From the NCBI GenBank assembly GCA_033297205.1, contig MU859267.1, forward strand, positions 1 through 61,218: a stretch of DNA of 61,218 bases, read 5' to 3'. The DNA is from Pseudoneurospora amorphoporcata (lineage: Eukaryota; Ascomycota; Sordariomycetes; Sordariales; Sordariaceae). Made by a program: the position numbers and the translations under genes. Shown here piece by piece: positions 52,928 to 61,218 of this stretch (the first letter of the stretch is position 1; each line of letters opens with the position of its first letter). The notes beneath the pieces are model-generated. The model saw only the letters and a list, made by a program, of their open reading frames with translations. It was not told the origin of the DNA and made no database searches.

Positions 52928-54146
52928 ATGGCCGACGCAAAGGAAAGCAAGCCGGTCCCGGTTGAGAGTCAGAATTCAGAAAAAGAGTCAGGTAAGCGCA
53001 CTGCTCCACGCAACGCGCGCGCAAACTGCAAAGTCCTCCCCTTTACCTTCAGCATGCTAACAAAACCTCTGCGGCGGATCAGGATCAAAATCGACGAGCA
53101 AATTCTGCGGAGAAATCTTCGGCGGCCCAGGCGTTTCCGACAACGCAACCAAAGACCGAGCCATGGCCACAGTTGGCTTCGTCCTAAACCAAGAGCGCAA
53201 CGCAACGAAAATCCACGTCTGGATGGCTCTCTTCACCGGCGCAGATTGTCCCAAGATATCCTACCCCTCGGGCGCCTACTCCGTCGTTTCTTACCATGGC
53301 AAATTTGCACGAATGGCTTGGTACATGCCCGCTTCCTCCCCCGAGGTGGTCAACGAGAAGAGGCTTTCCGGTCTGGCTGTTGCGCAGGCGCTATACATCG
53401 CGGACGAGAGATTGCGCTTCTTGCCAGACGATTTGAAACCAAAGAAGGCGACCATAAAGGTGTTTGTAAGCTGCGTTGAGACGCTGAACAACATCGATGA
53501 TCCGAGTACGATTGAGGGTGATGGAAGGGAGGCGCAGCTGGAAGTTGTCAAGTTGATCGAGAAGCTCACGCACAGCCTTTGCAACATTGTCGGCATCAAT
53601 GTGAGGGTGTACCTCCAATGGCTGCCGGGGACCTATGCAAAGATGAAGTGTGCCAGGGACTTTGCGAAGCGGTGCCGCCGGAAAACGGGCAGGAAAAACG
53701 CGTACTTCGTCGGCAACGAGGAGATGGATGTTGAGACAATTCCGGAGGGCATTTCTGCCTTCATTGAGGAACAGACTGCGGAAGATGGTGATACGCGCAT
53801 GACTAAGGAATCGGAAGCAGCCTTGGAAAGACCTGATGCAACGGTCGATGTGGTGATGGAGGACGCGCTGGTTGAGATTATCAGGCCGGCGGAGGGTCAG
53901 GTGGGTGTCGGTCAGGAGATCACCCACAATGAAGAGAAGCTAGACGAGGCAGAGGCTACGGCAAGCGGGCAGGTTTTGAGCAACCTGCAGGTTTCAAAGG
54001 AGAAGGACGAGAAAGGCATGAACAACGAGGTGCTTTCGAACGATGAGCTTTCGAACGACGAGGAGAGCTTGGTTGACCAGCAAATCTTTGCTGATTTCTA
54101 CGAGCATCAAATCCCATTTCGTCCAGCAGCCAATGGATCAGCATGA
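52928..54146 (+). CDS. RNase H-like protein, copy 4 (open, predicted inactive)
   Basis: Exon 1 52928-52991 (ATG in CTCACCATGG; MADAKESKPVPVESQNSEKE), intron 52992-53082 (91 bases, GCTAAC branch, phase 1), exon 2 53083-54146; 375 residues. It has the family N-terminal motif SKFCGEIFGGPGVS, then the RNase H-like fold: MALFTGAD (Gly in place of Asp), GAYSVVSYH, RMAWYMPAS, SGLAVAQALYIA (Glu absent), KVFVSCVETL (Asp absent), VYLQWLPGTYAKMKCARDFA. Only the last Asp might be kept. The C-terminal 130 residues are acidic and disordered with a duplicated LSNDELSNDEES. This is the cleanest full-length member. It probably acts as a binding protein rather than a nuclease; inference. TATATAG at 52279-52285 is a possible TATA box. 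Confidence 0.75.
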
Positions 54147-54894
54147 AGAAGGTTAGGAGTTGTGGAAACTGAAAGGGCCTTCTAATGATTGTGCTAATGA
54201 GTTTGGCCAGCTGGTGAGGGGTTGGAGACCAAACTTTTATTGCTTTAGGGCTAGACAGAAGACCATGTGGATGATTCGGAGGGCATGCTGTTTGGTAAAG
54301 TGGGTGGAGTTCGGCGTTGTTCTGGCTTCGTTTCTGTAGAGGATGTCTTTGGTGTCATAATAGTCCACGATATACCTAAGTATACAACACTCGCTCCTTC
54401 GACAAGTGCCCTCTGTTTCTTGTGTACCATAGGAATTGCTCAAAGGGAAGCTGAATGACGTCGGTCACGCCGCATCATTATCAAGAGATCTTCCCGAACG
54501 ATCTCTCGAATCGGGACTCGCTCCCTTGTCGTACAGGGTAAGGGGAATCCGCAGATCGACATCAGCTCATGGAGATGATGAACATTGTGGAGCGCCATCG
54601 GGGTAAAACCTAACATCACAGCTGAAGATGTAACAGCGCCTAGATCCCATGGTAGGTAGCCTTCGGACTGATGTCTCGACAGTCTCGGCCCCTTTTATAT
54701 CTTAGACAGGCAATGTACGACAACCGATGCGACATAAGTGAGCCAAAATTACAATGTTGCGATGATGAGTCACACAGTTCGCTTCATAGACAGAGCTATG
54801 TCGAAAATGATAATATATAAGGTACGAACCACTTTCCCCACGCCATTGCTAATCTCATAAACACATTGCTCTTTGTCCTACCTCTACCTACAAG
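54147..54894. other. 5' flank of the decarboxylase gene, with TATA box
   Basis: No gene is seen. TATATAA at 54814-54820 lies about 75 bases before the ATG at 54895, a normal fungal core promoter spacing. Confidence 0.5.
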
Positions 54895-56877
54895 ATGCTC
54901 ATTCTGAATCCCCAAGATAAAAATATACTAGAAGGACGAGCAAAGACTGAAACATCTTCCTGTACGGACACTACAGACTCCAGTAACAACAATGCATTGC
55001 ATGATCACCATCAACACGCCTACAACGTACCGTCAGCCAAGACTTATTCCCAATATTCGGAACAAACATGGCAAGGCACTGTAAGCCACAGACAAAAGAC
55101 TCTTCTTTCCAGAGAAGAGCTGCATGATTCTGTCAAGGGTCTTTGGGATCTCATTGAGGACAACTCCGAAGTTCGTCCACTCTTCACCCAAATGCTGCAG
55201 CAGGTCCCAAGTGTGCCTCCTTACGACGAAAGTCCAACCGGCGGTCCACGACTTCGTAACTGGACGGAACTCCTTTGCGCCTTCAATGACCAGCTTGCAC
55301 AGGGACCGGTCTGGCTTTACGACACACCAGGCCAGCAGGGACTAATTGGCTTTCCTTTCAACGCCCTTTTGGTACGTTACCGTAATATTACTGCCCCGCC
55401 TCAACTCCCGTCTCTTTGGCGTCCCAGCCATTTCCCGTCGTCGTCGCAGGCTGAATCCCGCAAAAAAGAACTGGTCCATGTCAACCCCAGCAGACCTCCT
55501 CGTCCTCCACCGCCCCGACGTCAACGCCCACCTCCGCGACATCCTCACCACCTACGGCAACTTCCTCTGTTCCCCCGCCTCCGTGACCGTTCTCAATTCG
55601 TCCCTGATTGGCTGGTTGAGTCCGACCGCCCTCGACGCCATTGTGTCTACCGCCTATCTGCCTACTATCACCACGTCTACCAGCTCCGAGCCCGATCCCG
55701 GGTCAAGAAGAACAGACACCACCGCCGACCCTCAACCTCGTCCCCGTCCCCAGTTTCACGATCTCTTCGTCTCCAACCCGCTCCATCCCACGCACGGCTT
55801 CACCTCCTGGAACGATTTTTTCACGCGCCACTTCCGGCCCGGTATCCGCCCCACTGCTTCCCCTTCCGACGACGGGGTCATAGTCAGCGCTTGCGAATCG
55901 ACCCCCGTAGCGCTCGAGCGCGGAGTCAAGCTGCATAGTGAGTTCTGGGTCAAGGGGCAGCCTTACAGTTTGGTTACCATTCTCGGTGGTTTGCAGTCGG
56001 CGTGAAGGGGGGGCTCGGACACGGATGTGGGCGAGAGAGAGGAGGAGGAGGAGGAAGACGAAAACGAAAACGAAGAGCTAAGAGAGGCGATGCGGTTCGA
56101 AGGCGGAACAATCTACCAAAGTTTCTTGGGAGCGCTGAGTTACCATCGCTGGCACGCGCCTGTTTGGGGAGTGATGGAGAAAGTGAGGAAGATACAAGGG
56201 ACTTACTTTGCTGGTTGTCCTGGGTTAGTCGCTCGCCAGTCTCGCCACTCTGGGGAGGGACAACAGCAAGGGGGCGAGGAGGAGGAGGATGAACAACAAC
56301 TAGATCCTTCAGCGCCGGATAGAAGCCAGAGGTATCTCTGCCAGGTGGGCACCAGGGCTTTGGTGTACATACGCGCGAGAGATAGGAGGTTGGGCACGGT
56401 TGTGTTTGTGGGGGTGGGGATGGCGGAGGTGAGCAGTTGTGAGGTTACGGTTAGGGAGGGTTATACGGTGGAGAAGGGAGAGGAGATCGGCATGGTGAGT
56501 TTCCCGATCAGAGTCATTGTTGCCGAAGTGTGTGAGGATGTTGAGGTGGTTTGCTAACAGATGCTTGACTGGTTGATGTACAGTTCCACTATGGCGGCTC
56601 GACGCATTGTCTTATTTTCGAGCCGGTTGTTTGGTTGAAGTTCATAGAAGCAGCAGAGGAGGTTGGTATTGTCGAGAGACGGGGTCATGACTTGAACTTA
56701 CCAATGGATACTTGGCGGAAGTTGTGTCTGGATGAGACTGCCCGAAGATCCCCAATGCACGACGATGCAGCATCGGAGTATGTACAGCATAGAGATTATC
56801 GGCCACACACAAATTCACGAGACATTCGAACTTTCGAAGTGCGAAAAGGTCTTCCAGAAGTGCGCCTTGTGATATGA
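54895..56877 (+). pseudogene. Phosphatidylserine-decarboxylase-like (PsiD-type) gene with in-frame TGA
   Basis: Exon 1 54895-55371 and exon 2 55469-56494 are joined by a GTACGT donor; the AAG acceptor was chosen because it gives PFNALL-NWSMSTPADLL, the family's order. The second intron 56495-56583 is clear (GTGAGT...GCTAAC...CAG), and exon 3 is 56584-56877. The total would be about 598 codons. The N-terminal region (VKGLWDLIEDNSEVRPLFTQ) fits the PSDC-type extension of the non-canonical decarboxylases. The core has FTSWNDFFTRHFRPG, CESTPVALERGVKLHSEFWV then KGQPYSL, FEGGTIYQSFLGALSYHRWH then APV, and FHYGGSTHCLIFEP with the Gly-Ser self-cleavage site that makes the pyruvoyl group. A TGA at 56003-56005 interrupts an otherwise continuous frame, and no good intron removes it. 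The homologs decarboxylate phosphatidylserine or aromatic amino acids. Everything else looks functional, so this is a recent pseudogene or an unusual expression signal. Confidence 0.7.
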
Positions 56878-57091
56878 CTGTGTTAGTAGAGATACTTAGA
56901 CAAGACCCGGGACTCAAACAAGGAACGTGATAGCGCGGCAGCGCATCCAGCAGAGTCCATGAGACATCATTTCATCTAGGAATTGTCTTCAGCATCGGTT
57001 TATACGCGAAGTTCAAGACCAGCAAAAAGAACATCTTCAGGTTATTGCTTTTAATGAGAATCACCTCAGCGTCTGCGTGGAGAAATGAAAG
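56878..57091. other. 3' flank of decarboxylase gene
   Basis: No gene is seen before the long A run. Confidence 0.5.

Positions 57092-57152
<61 letters not shown>
57092..57152 (+). repeat. 61-base uninterrupted A run
   Basis: It lies immediately next to the tRNA-like element at 57155; read on the element's strand it is a 61-base T run directly after the B-box half. The exact length may be uncertain because homopolymers are difficult to sequence. Confidence 0.9.
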
Positions 57153-57154
<2 letters not shown>

Positions 57155-57248
57155 GTGGAAAGGGTCACGATCGTGAATCGAACAGGGGACGTACCGTAGC
57201 TGGAAGGGAGTAGAAGAGCCCTATTTGCGTAGCCCGAAGACGCCAGCT
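57155..57248 (-). repeat. tRNA-like Pol III-type element, copy 3
   Basis: On the minus strand: AGCTGGCGTCTTCGGG, TACGCAAATAGGGC, TGTTCGATTCA (nine of eleven B-box positions), CCCTTTCCAC, then the T61 run. A perfect TCACGATCGTGA palindrome lies at 57163-57174. It lies about 1.7 kb before the next RNase H-like gene, or about 1 kb once the inserted TIR element is subtracted. Confidence 0.65.
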
Positions 57249-57632
57249 ACAAATACTATCCCAGAGGGGCCTCAGTGACAAGGCAAAGACGTACCGCCTG
57301 GCGAGGTCTACCTGGGGTAAGGTACCTGCGCCCTAGGTACTTATTTACGACGGCCTCGTTCAATACTGAGGGGCAGTGTTCCCCTGGGCAGAACCCTGAA
57401 GGCCAGTTCGGGTCCGCGTTATAGATTTTAAGAAATAAACGTGTTATGGCAGCGTTAAGATAGGCCAAGACTTTGGCTGCAAGATGGAAAGTGGTGCTTA
57501 ACATCAGGGGCTCGCCTCCTTTCTACCTTTCTTCTTTCTTTCTCTTTTTCTTTTATCCTTTTCATCATCATTACTATCCTTCTCATCATCACCATCCTTC
57601 TCATCATCACCATCTTTCTTATCGTTACTATC

Positions 57633-57686
57633 TTCTTATCATCGCCATCCTTCTTATCATCGCCATCCTTCTTATCATCGCCATCC
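57633..57686 (+). repeat. Three perfect 18-base tandem repeats
   Basis: TTCTTATCATCGCCATCC three times, inside a longer degenerate (CATC)-rich tract at 57540-57710 within TIR element copy B. Confidence 0.9.
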
Positions 57687-57780
57687 TTCTCATCGTCACT
57701 TCAATTTTGTAACGGCCATCCTCTATATTTATAGGGGGTTGTGTGCGCCGGCCATCCCCTATATTTATAAGGGGTTGAGC

Positions 57781-57837
57781 CTTAACCGCAGTCCTTAACG
57801 CACTTTGAGACGTAGTGCATTAAGGACTGCGGTTAAG
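57781..57837. repeat. 23-base inverted repeat within TIR element copy B
   Basis: The arms 57781-57803 and 57815-57837 (CTTAACCGCAGTCCTTAACG.. and its complement) pair at 22 of 23 positions around an 11-base loop. A weaker version with the same GCAGT/AACTGCGGTTAAG ends lies in copy A near 43640-43710. Confidence 0.85.
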
Positions 57838-58102
57838 GATTTCGAAGATTCTAGCCTTCTGATTGGTTAGATTGAGGATTTGGGGTAAGTGCAGGTGGTT
57901 GCAGGTGGTTGCAGGGTGTGCATGAAAAATAAGGTTTTTGAGCCGAACACGAAGAATCGCAGTGCGGTAGTACGTTCTACATACAAAATCTTAACCTAGG
58001 AACGTACTAACGTGCAAACGAACTGGCCTTGAGTGGATATGGGCAAAGGAAGCTGCGCACAATACCGCTTGACCACGGTCCCTTTCCGGGGTGTGTTAGT
58101 TA

Positions 58103-58133
58103 CATAACACAAAGTTTTGACTTATCAACCACC
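58103..58133 (+). promoter_or_regulatory. Shared upstream motif, copy 3
   Basis: CATAACACAAAGTTTTGACT then TATCAACC, 818 bases before the ATG at 58921. The first 14 bases are identical to the copy before the 52.9 kb gene, and a TCCCTTTCCGGGG precedes both. Confidence 0.55.
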
Positions 58134-58920
58134 GCATCGACCCCCTGCCTGCCTCTGCCTATCTTCGCCCGGTTGCCAAAGAAATCAAGCATTCTGACTT
58201 TTGACCATGATCACGCCCACTCGGGCAATCATTCGCAAATCGCGGCACTACCCACATCTCGGACGCACTCAATCTTCGGGCGCATTGTTTTTACTCTGCT
58301 CTGTATTGCTAACTCTGGGATTACCACTCAACCTCTACATACATATAAATCTTGGTTTCATCGTCGGTCCCCTTTCGGCTCACCAAGGTCTGCTTTTGGA
58401 AGACAAGTTATGTCTTCCGCAAATGCAACTTTGATCGTCATCTTTTGCGACACTCGTATTTTGTCTTTCTATTTCTTCTACTTCTATTTTCATCAGCGAC
58501 CCATCTCATACATGTTTTCCCCCACCTCTTCATCACATAAGTCCAGTATGATCTGTCAGACCCAAAATGCCCAAAACACAACTTGCGCAATACCTGGCCA
58601 AGATTTCATCTGATGTTTTCGCCGCTGTCTGCTACGGTTGAGAAGTGACGCGCCCGCCTTGGGAACCTGGGCAGTGCTCTCGCAAAGCCCTGCTCCACGC
58701 ACAGCGCGGCACAGGACACAACTTCCTTCACTCTCAAAAACCTTTTCTGCCCCTCGATGACATTTCGCAAACAACTACAACACACGCGCCCTCGTCTTTC
58801 TTTCCCCTTCGCAGCACGTCAAGAAGTACGGAAACTGGCCGCTTCGAACCAGGATTACGCTGTTAAACTGCGAAGACGATAGTTGCGTCTTCCAAGTTGA
58901 GTAATCGGCCACAAGACAAA

Positions 58921-60004
58921 ATGCCGCCTTTCGTGCCAGGCGCAAGCAACCGGGCCGGCTCGTCTCGCAAAAAGCGCCGGTTGCGCCGGAAGCAAACCAG
59001 TCCGAGCGATTCCAGTACTTCTCGTAGGTTAAATCATGGGCAAGACCTCGCAGTAGAATTGTCAATATATCTCATTTGCGCTTCATGATTGCTGACTTGT
59101 TTTCTTCCTTGAAGAGCCTCGCGTCTACACCAAATTTCGCGGCACTGTTCACGGTCCTGAAGTCAGCAATGAGGAAGTCGTCGCCATCGCTGAAAGGTCA
59201 CAGAATCAGATGGCAACCCCCAGAGAGGCCACATTGACATTCTTCACCTCCGCGTCCTGTGACGGGACAATCGGCGCATACTCAGTGGTGTTTACTGAGA
59301 TGCTACCCAACACGGAGGACCATGGAAAACAAGTAACGATGGCGTGGCGTTCAGTATTTGTGAAGGACAGCTTGGTTGCTGAAGCAATGGCTGTCATCCA
59401 ATCACTTCAGATTACCCATGACCGCGCGAACGCCCTCCCCGCCGCCTCAGGTGGTCTGACGCCTATCACGGTGCAGATTTTCACGGCTGCTCCGCAAGTC
59501 CTCCAGCTGATTGAGAAGTCTGGAAACTGGCAATCTCGCGCTCGTCAAATGAAAGCCATCCAAGCCATGATGTTCGAAGCGTCTTCGGTGCTCGGCGAGA
59601 TTCCTCATGTGGATATCAACGTCCACCTCTATCGCCTAAATCCGAAACGTCGCGTGGCGAGCCAGCCAAAAGCCAAGGGCTTTGCCATCACTTGTCGCCT
59701 ACGTAGCGGAGAGCAGGACTGCCTCTTTACTTTGGGCGGAGAAACAAGACCGGCTGAGGATATGCCTTTACCGGTATATCTTCGATTGTCGGAGCCTGAT
59801 TCCGACCAAATCACCGAGCGTCCCAACAACAATGAGGAGACCAATACTCTAGCGACCGGAACCCCTATATCTTCTCCTGTTTGGTACCATGACTCATGGT
59901 ACGGTCAATGTTACGATCCCATTCCGGAGCCCTACGGCTGCTGCTTCTCTGACCCAGAGGAGTACTATGATTCAGACCTCGAGGCTTCAAGCAGCCCTCC
60001 CTAG
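58921..60004 (+). CDS. RNase H-like protein, copy 5 (C-terminus truncated, predicted inactive)
   Basis: Exon 1 58921-59023 (MPPFVPGASNRAGSSRKKRR, very basic), intron 59024-59114 (91 bases, phase 1, GCTGAC branch), exon 2 59115-60004; 330 residues. The family motif is KFRGTVHGPEVSNEE. The fold follows: TLTFFTSAS (Asp replaced by Ser), GAYSVVFTEM, VTMAWRS, VAEAMAVIQSL (Glu kept), VQIFTAAPQVL (Asp replaced by Ala), INVHLYRLNP, with no WVxGH or ERAD. The C-terminus is Asp/Glu/Tyr-rich and stops at a TAG. The same frame continues beyond the stop in similar style, and a coiled coil like that of copy 3 follows after a frameshift, so the present protein seems shortened. It is likely a nucleic-acid-binding pseudoenzyme if expressed. 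Confidence 0.7.
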
Positions 60005-60471
60005 GCCTCCCCGGAGCCCATCGACCCCAGCCACCCGCATTCCCACAGCCCCGAGCCACCCCTAATGGGCGGCGACCAAGCCTTGGCGTCCACGTCCATT
60101 TCCCAGGCCACTCTGGTGGCGCGGTCTTGGCCCGGCCCGTCCCACCACGACCGTCGAGAGAGGAGGAGACGTCACTGGAGGAGGAGGAAGAGAGTATGGC
60201 CAAAAAACATGTCCTTGAGCAGTGCGTTGGCTTCGTCCACGAGATGCGGAGCCAAGGCCACGGACTCGCTGACGACCAAATTTTGCAAGACCCCGAGGCT
60301 GTCTACCTCAACGATGTCCGCCAGATGGCGCCCGAAAGCCCCGTTGTGCGTGCCCACGAGGAAAAGCAAGCGCGCATCAACGCCTTGCAGGAGGAGATCA
60401 TTGACCTCCGTGTGGTTATGAGGTATGGGTATAAGAGGGTCAGTGAGATCGCGAAGGGAATGGGGGATTAG
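60005..60471 (+). pseudogene. Detached C-terminal region of RNase H-like copy 5
   Basis: Directly after the TAG the frame reads ASPEPIDPSHPHSHSPEPPL, the same composition as before it. Near 60130 a one-base shift leads to SREEETSLEEEEESMAKKHV and a coiled coil, EEKQARINALQEEIIDLRVV, ending at 60471. Copy 3 keeps a comparable coiled coil in frame, so these bases are best read as the lost tail of this gene. A separate small gene starting at ATG 60196 (MAKKHVLEQC, about 91 residues) is the alternative. Confidence 0.5.
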
Positions 60472-61218
60472 AAGGTGACGGAGATGCGCCGCTTGGCGCC
60501 TAACATGAACCATCCCTTCTCGCCTACGCCTTCTCTACTAAGTAAGGTGGTTGCTCGTTCAGCTTTAAAGGCGTTTTGTCATTGTTCACACAGTTAGGTG
60601 GCATGGATTTAGGGAAAACCTACCCGCACTCTGTCTAATCCTACACGTACCCTTCCCCACATAATGACAGCTGCCATATAATATCGCTCGTTTTAGCTAG
60701 TAAAGTGCAGTTTTCTTATATTTTCTAACATCCCTGTTTAAGCTGACAAGTATGCTGAAACCGCTAAGACCGCTATAAATTTACTAAGACAACTAAAACC
60801 GCTAAGACTGCTGAAACTACCGCCAAAATCGCAATACTTAGTATAGTATTAATAAATTTCAGTCTTCGATATTGCCAAGGTAACTAACAGTGCACTACTT
60901 GTCACGGCGCTGGCAGACCACTACACTACTAGGCTATGTTCCAAAAGGATACAAGTAACCGAAGCTGGCAATTCGGCTGCTCAAGTAGTCTTATATAGTT
61001 GCGATGGTAGTTAAGAGGCACAGCGGCAAGGCTGCCATCACACTACTCGCTAAAATAAAAATCGCTATTAAGAGAAGAGAATTTAAATAAGATTTTAATA
61101 GGCTTACCCTCCCTCCCTCCCCCCTTGTGACGAACGGCAGTCTGATCTGCCTAAGTGGGATAGCTGAAGGTAAAGACTATCAGTGCTGTTCGGTGAAGCC
61201 AAAAGGTTCACAACAAGT
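60472..61218. other. AT-rich, repeat-like end of window
   Basis: No gene is seen. Around 60740-60830 the phrase ACCGCTAAGACNGCT recurs in short degenerate units, and the rest is rich in TA and TTTA, which fits RIP-damaged transposon DNA, but no element can be named. Confidence 0.4.

Larger units (their letters stand above)
57399..58030. mobile_element. TIR element, copy B (632 bases)
   Basis: Ends AAGGCCAGTTCGGGTCCGC (57399-57417) and GTGCAAACGAACTGGCCTT (58012-58030). The body is an inverted relative of 43425-44019: both have the FHLAAKVLAYLNAA-coding segment, the purine/pyrimidine repeat, and the TTCGAAGATTCTAGCCTTCT segment (in copy A read in reverse). It interrupts the interval between the tRNA-like element and the shared motif of the last cassette, so it inserted after that cassette was duplicated. 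Confidence 0.8.

Noticed and set aside
56003..56005. TGA as selenocysteine
   Set aside because: Ascomycete fungi lack the selenocysteine machinery, and homologs have no conserved Cys at this acidic linker.
23351..57248. The B-box elements as ordinary tRNA genes with introns
   Set aside because: No 5' stretch pairs with the 3' CCTTTCC end to form an acceptor stem, the A-box is poor, and T-arms in two copies do not pair.
60005..60471. An intron removing the TAG of RNase H-like copy 5
   Set aside because: A GTACGG donor near 59898 and the CCCTAG acceptor exist, but they would delete coding-like sequence and no branch site is clear; kept only as an alternative to test.
1..61218. CRISPR arrays, bacterial operons or Shine-Dalgarno sites
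   Set aside because: The sequence is eukaryotic (introns, fungal proteins); no regular direct-repeat/spacer array is present.

Overview
The window looks like a chromosomal segment of a filamentous ascomycete, most likely a sordariomycete. Genes carry short GT-AG introns (53 to 111 bases) with CTRAY-like branch sites. Two dispersed tRNA genes are present, and the housekeeping proteins (cytosolic PheRS alpha, cystathionine gamma-synthase, MCT-type MFS transporter, SDR) are of fungal type. Several repeats carry transition-type damage that looks like RIP. The species cannot be named from sequence alone.

Layout: 1-11.5 kb is a same-strand array of six copies of one fungal family, DUF7587-like by my reading. 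Copies at 1131, 8836 and 9983 are open and copies at about 3950, 5540 and 6888 are broken. 12-16 kb holds one long disordered protein on the minus strand, followed by tRNA-Val(CAC). 16.8-19.3 kb holds four tiny Ser/Thr-rich genes, each with a TATA box about 115-125 bases before its ATG. 21-22.7 kb is an MFS transporter. 23-34 kb is accessory DNA with two decayed RNase H-like loci, a TIR element inside an intron, a 172-base insertion with an 8-base target duplication, and a Ty3-type integrase fragment. 36-43 kb is a conventional block: cystathionine gamma-synthase, an SDR, tRNA-Lys(CTT) and PheRS alpha. 43.4 kb holds a TIR element and 45.7 kb a secreted Ala/Gly-rich repeat protein. 48.8-61.2 kb is accessory again: three more RNase H-like paralogs (48.8, 52.9 and 58.9 kb), a PsiD-like decarboxylase gene with an in-frame TGA, a second copy of the TIR element, and AT-rich sequence at the end.

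The main theme is two lineage-expanded families, six DUF7587-like copies and five RNase H-like copies, each a mix of open and broken genes. The RNase H-like family is the more unusual. Its members share a two-exon plan with a phase-1 first intron. The long open copies have lost most catalytic residues, while the copies that keep them are disrupted. The three plus-strand copies are each preceded by a tRNA-like Pol III-type element on the opposite strand and by a shared upstream motif, so they look like duplicated cassettes. The conventional genes at 21-22.7 and 36-43 kb do not appear functionally linked to these families.
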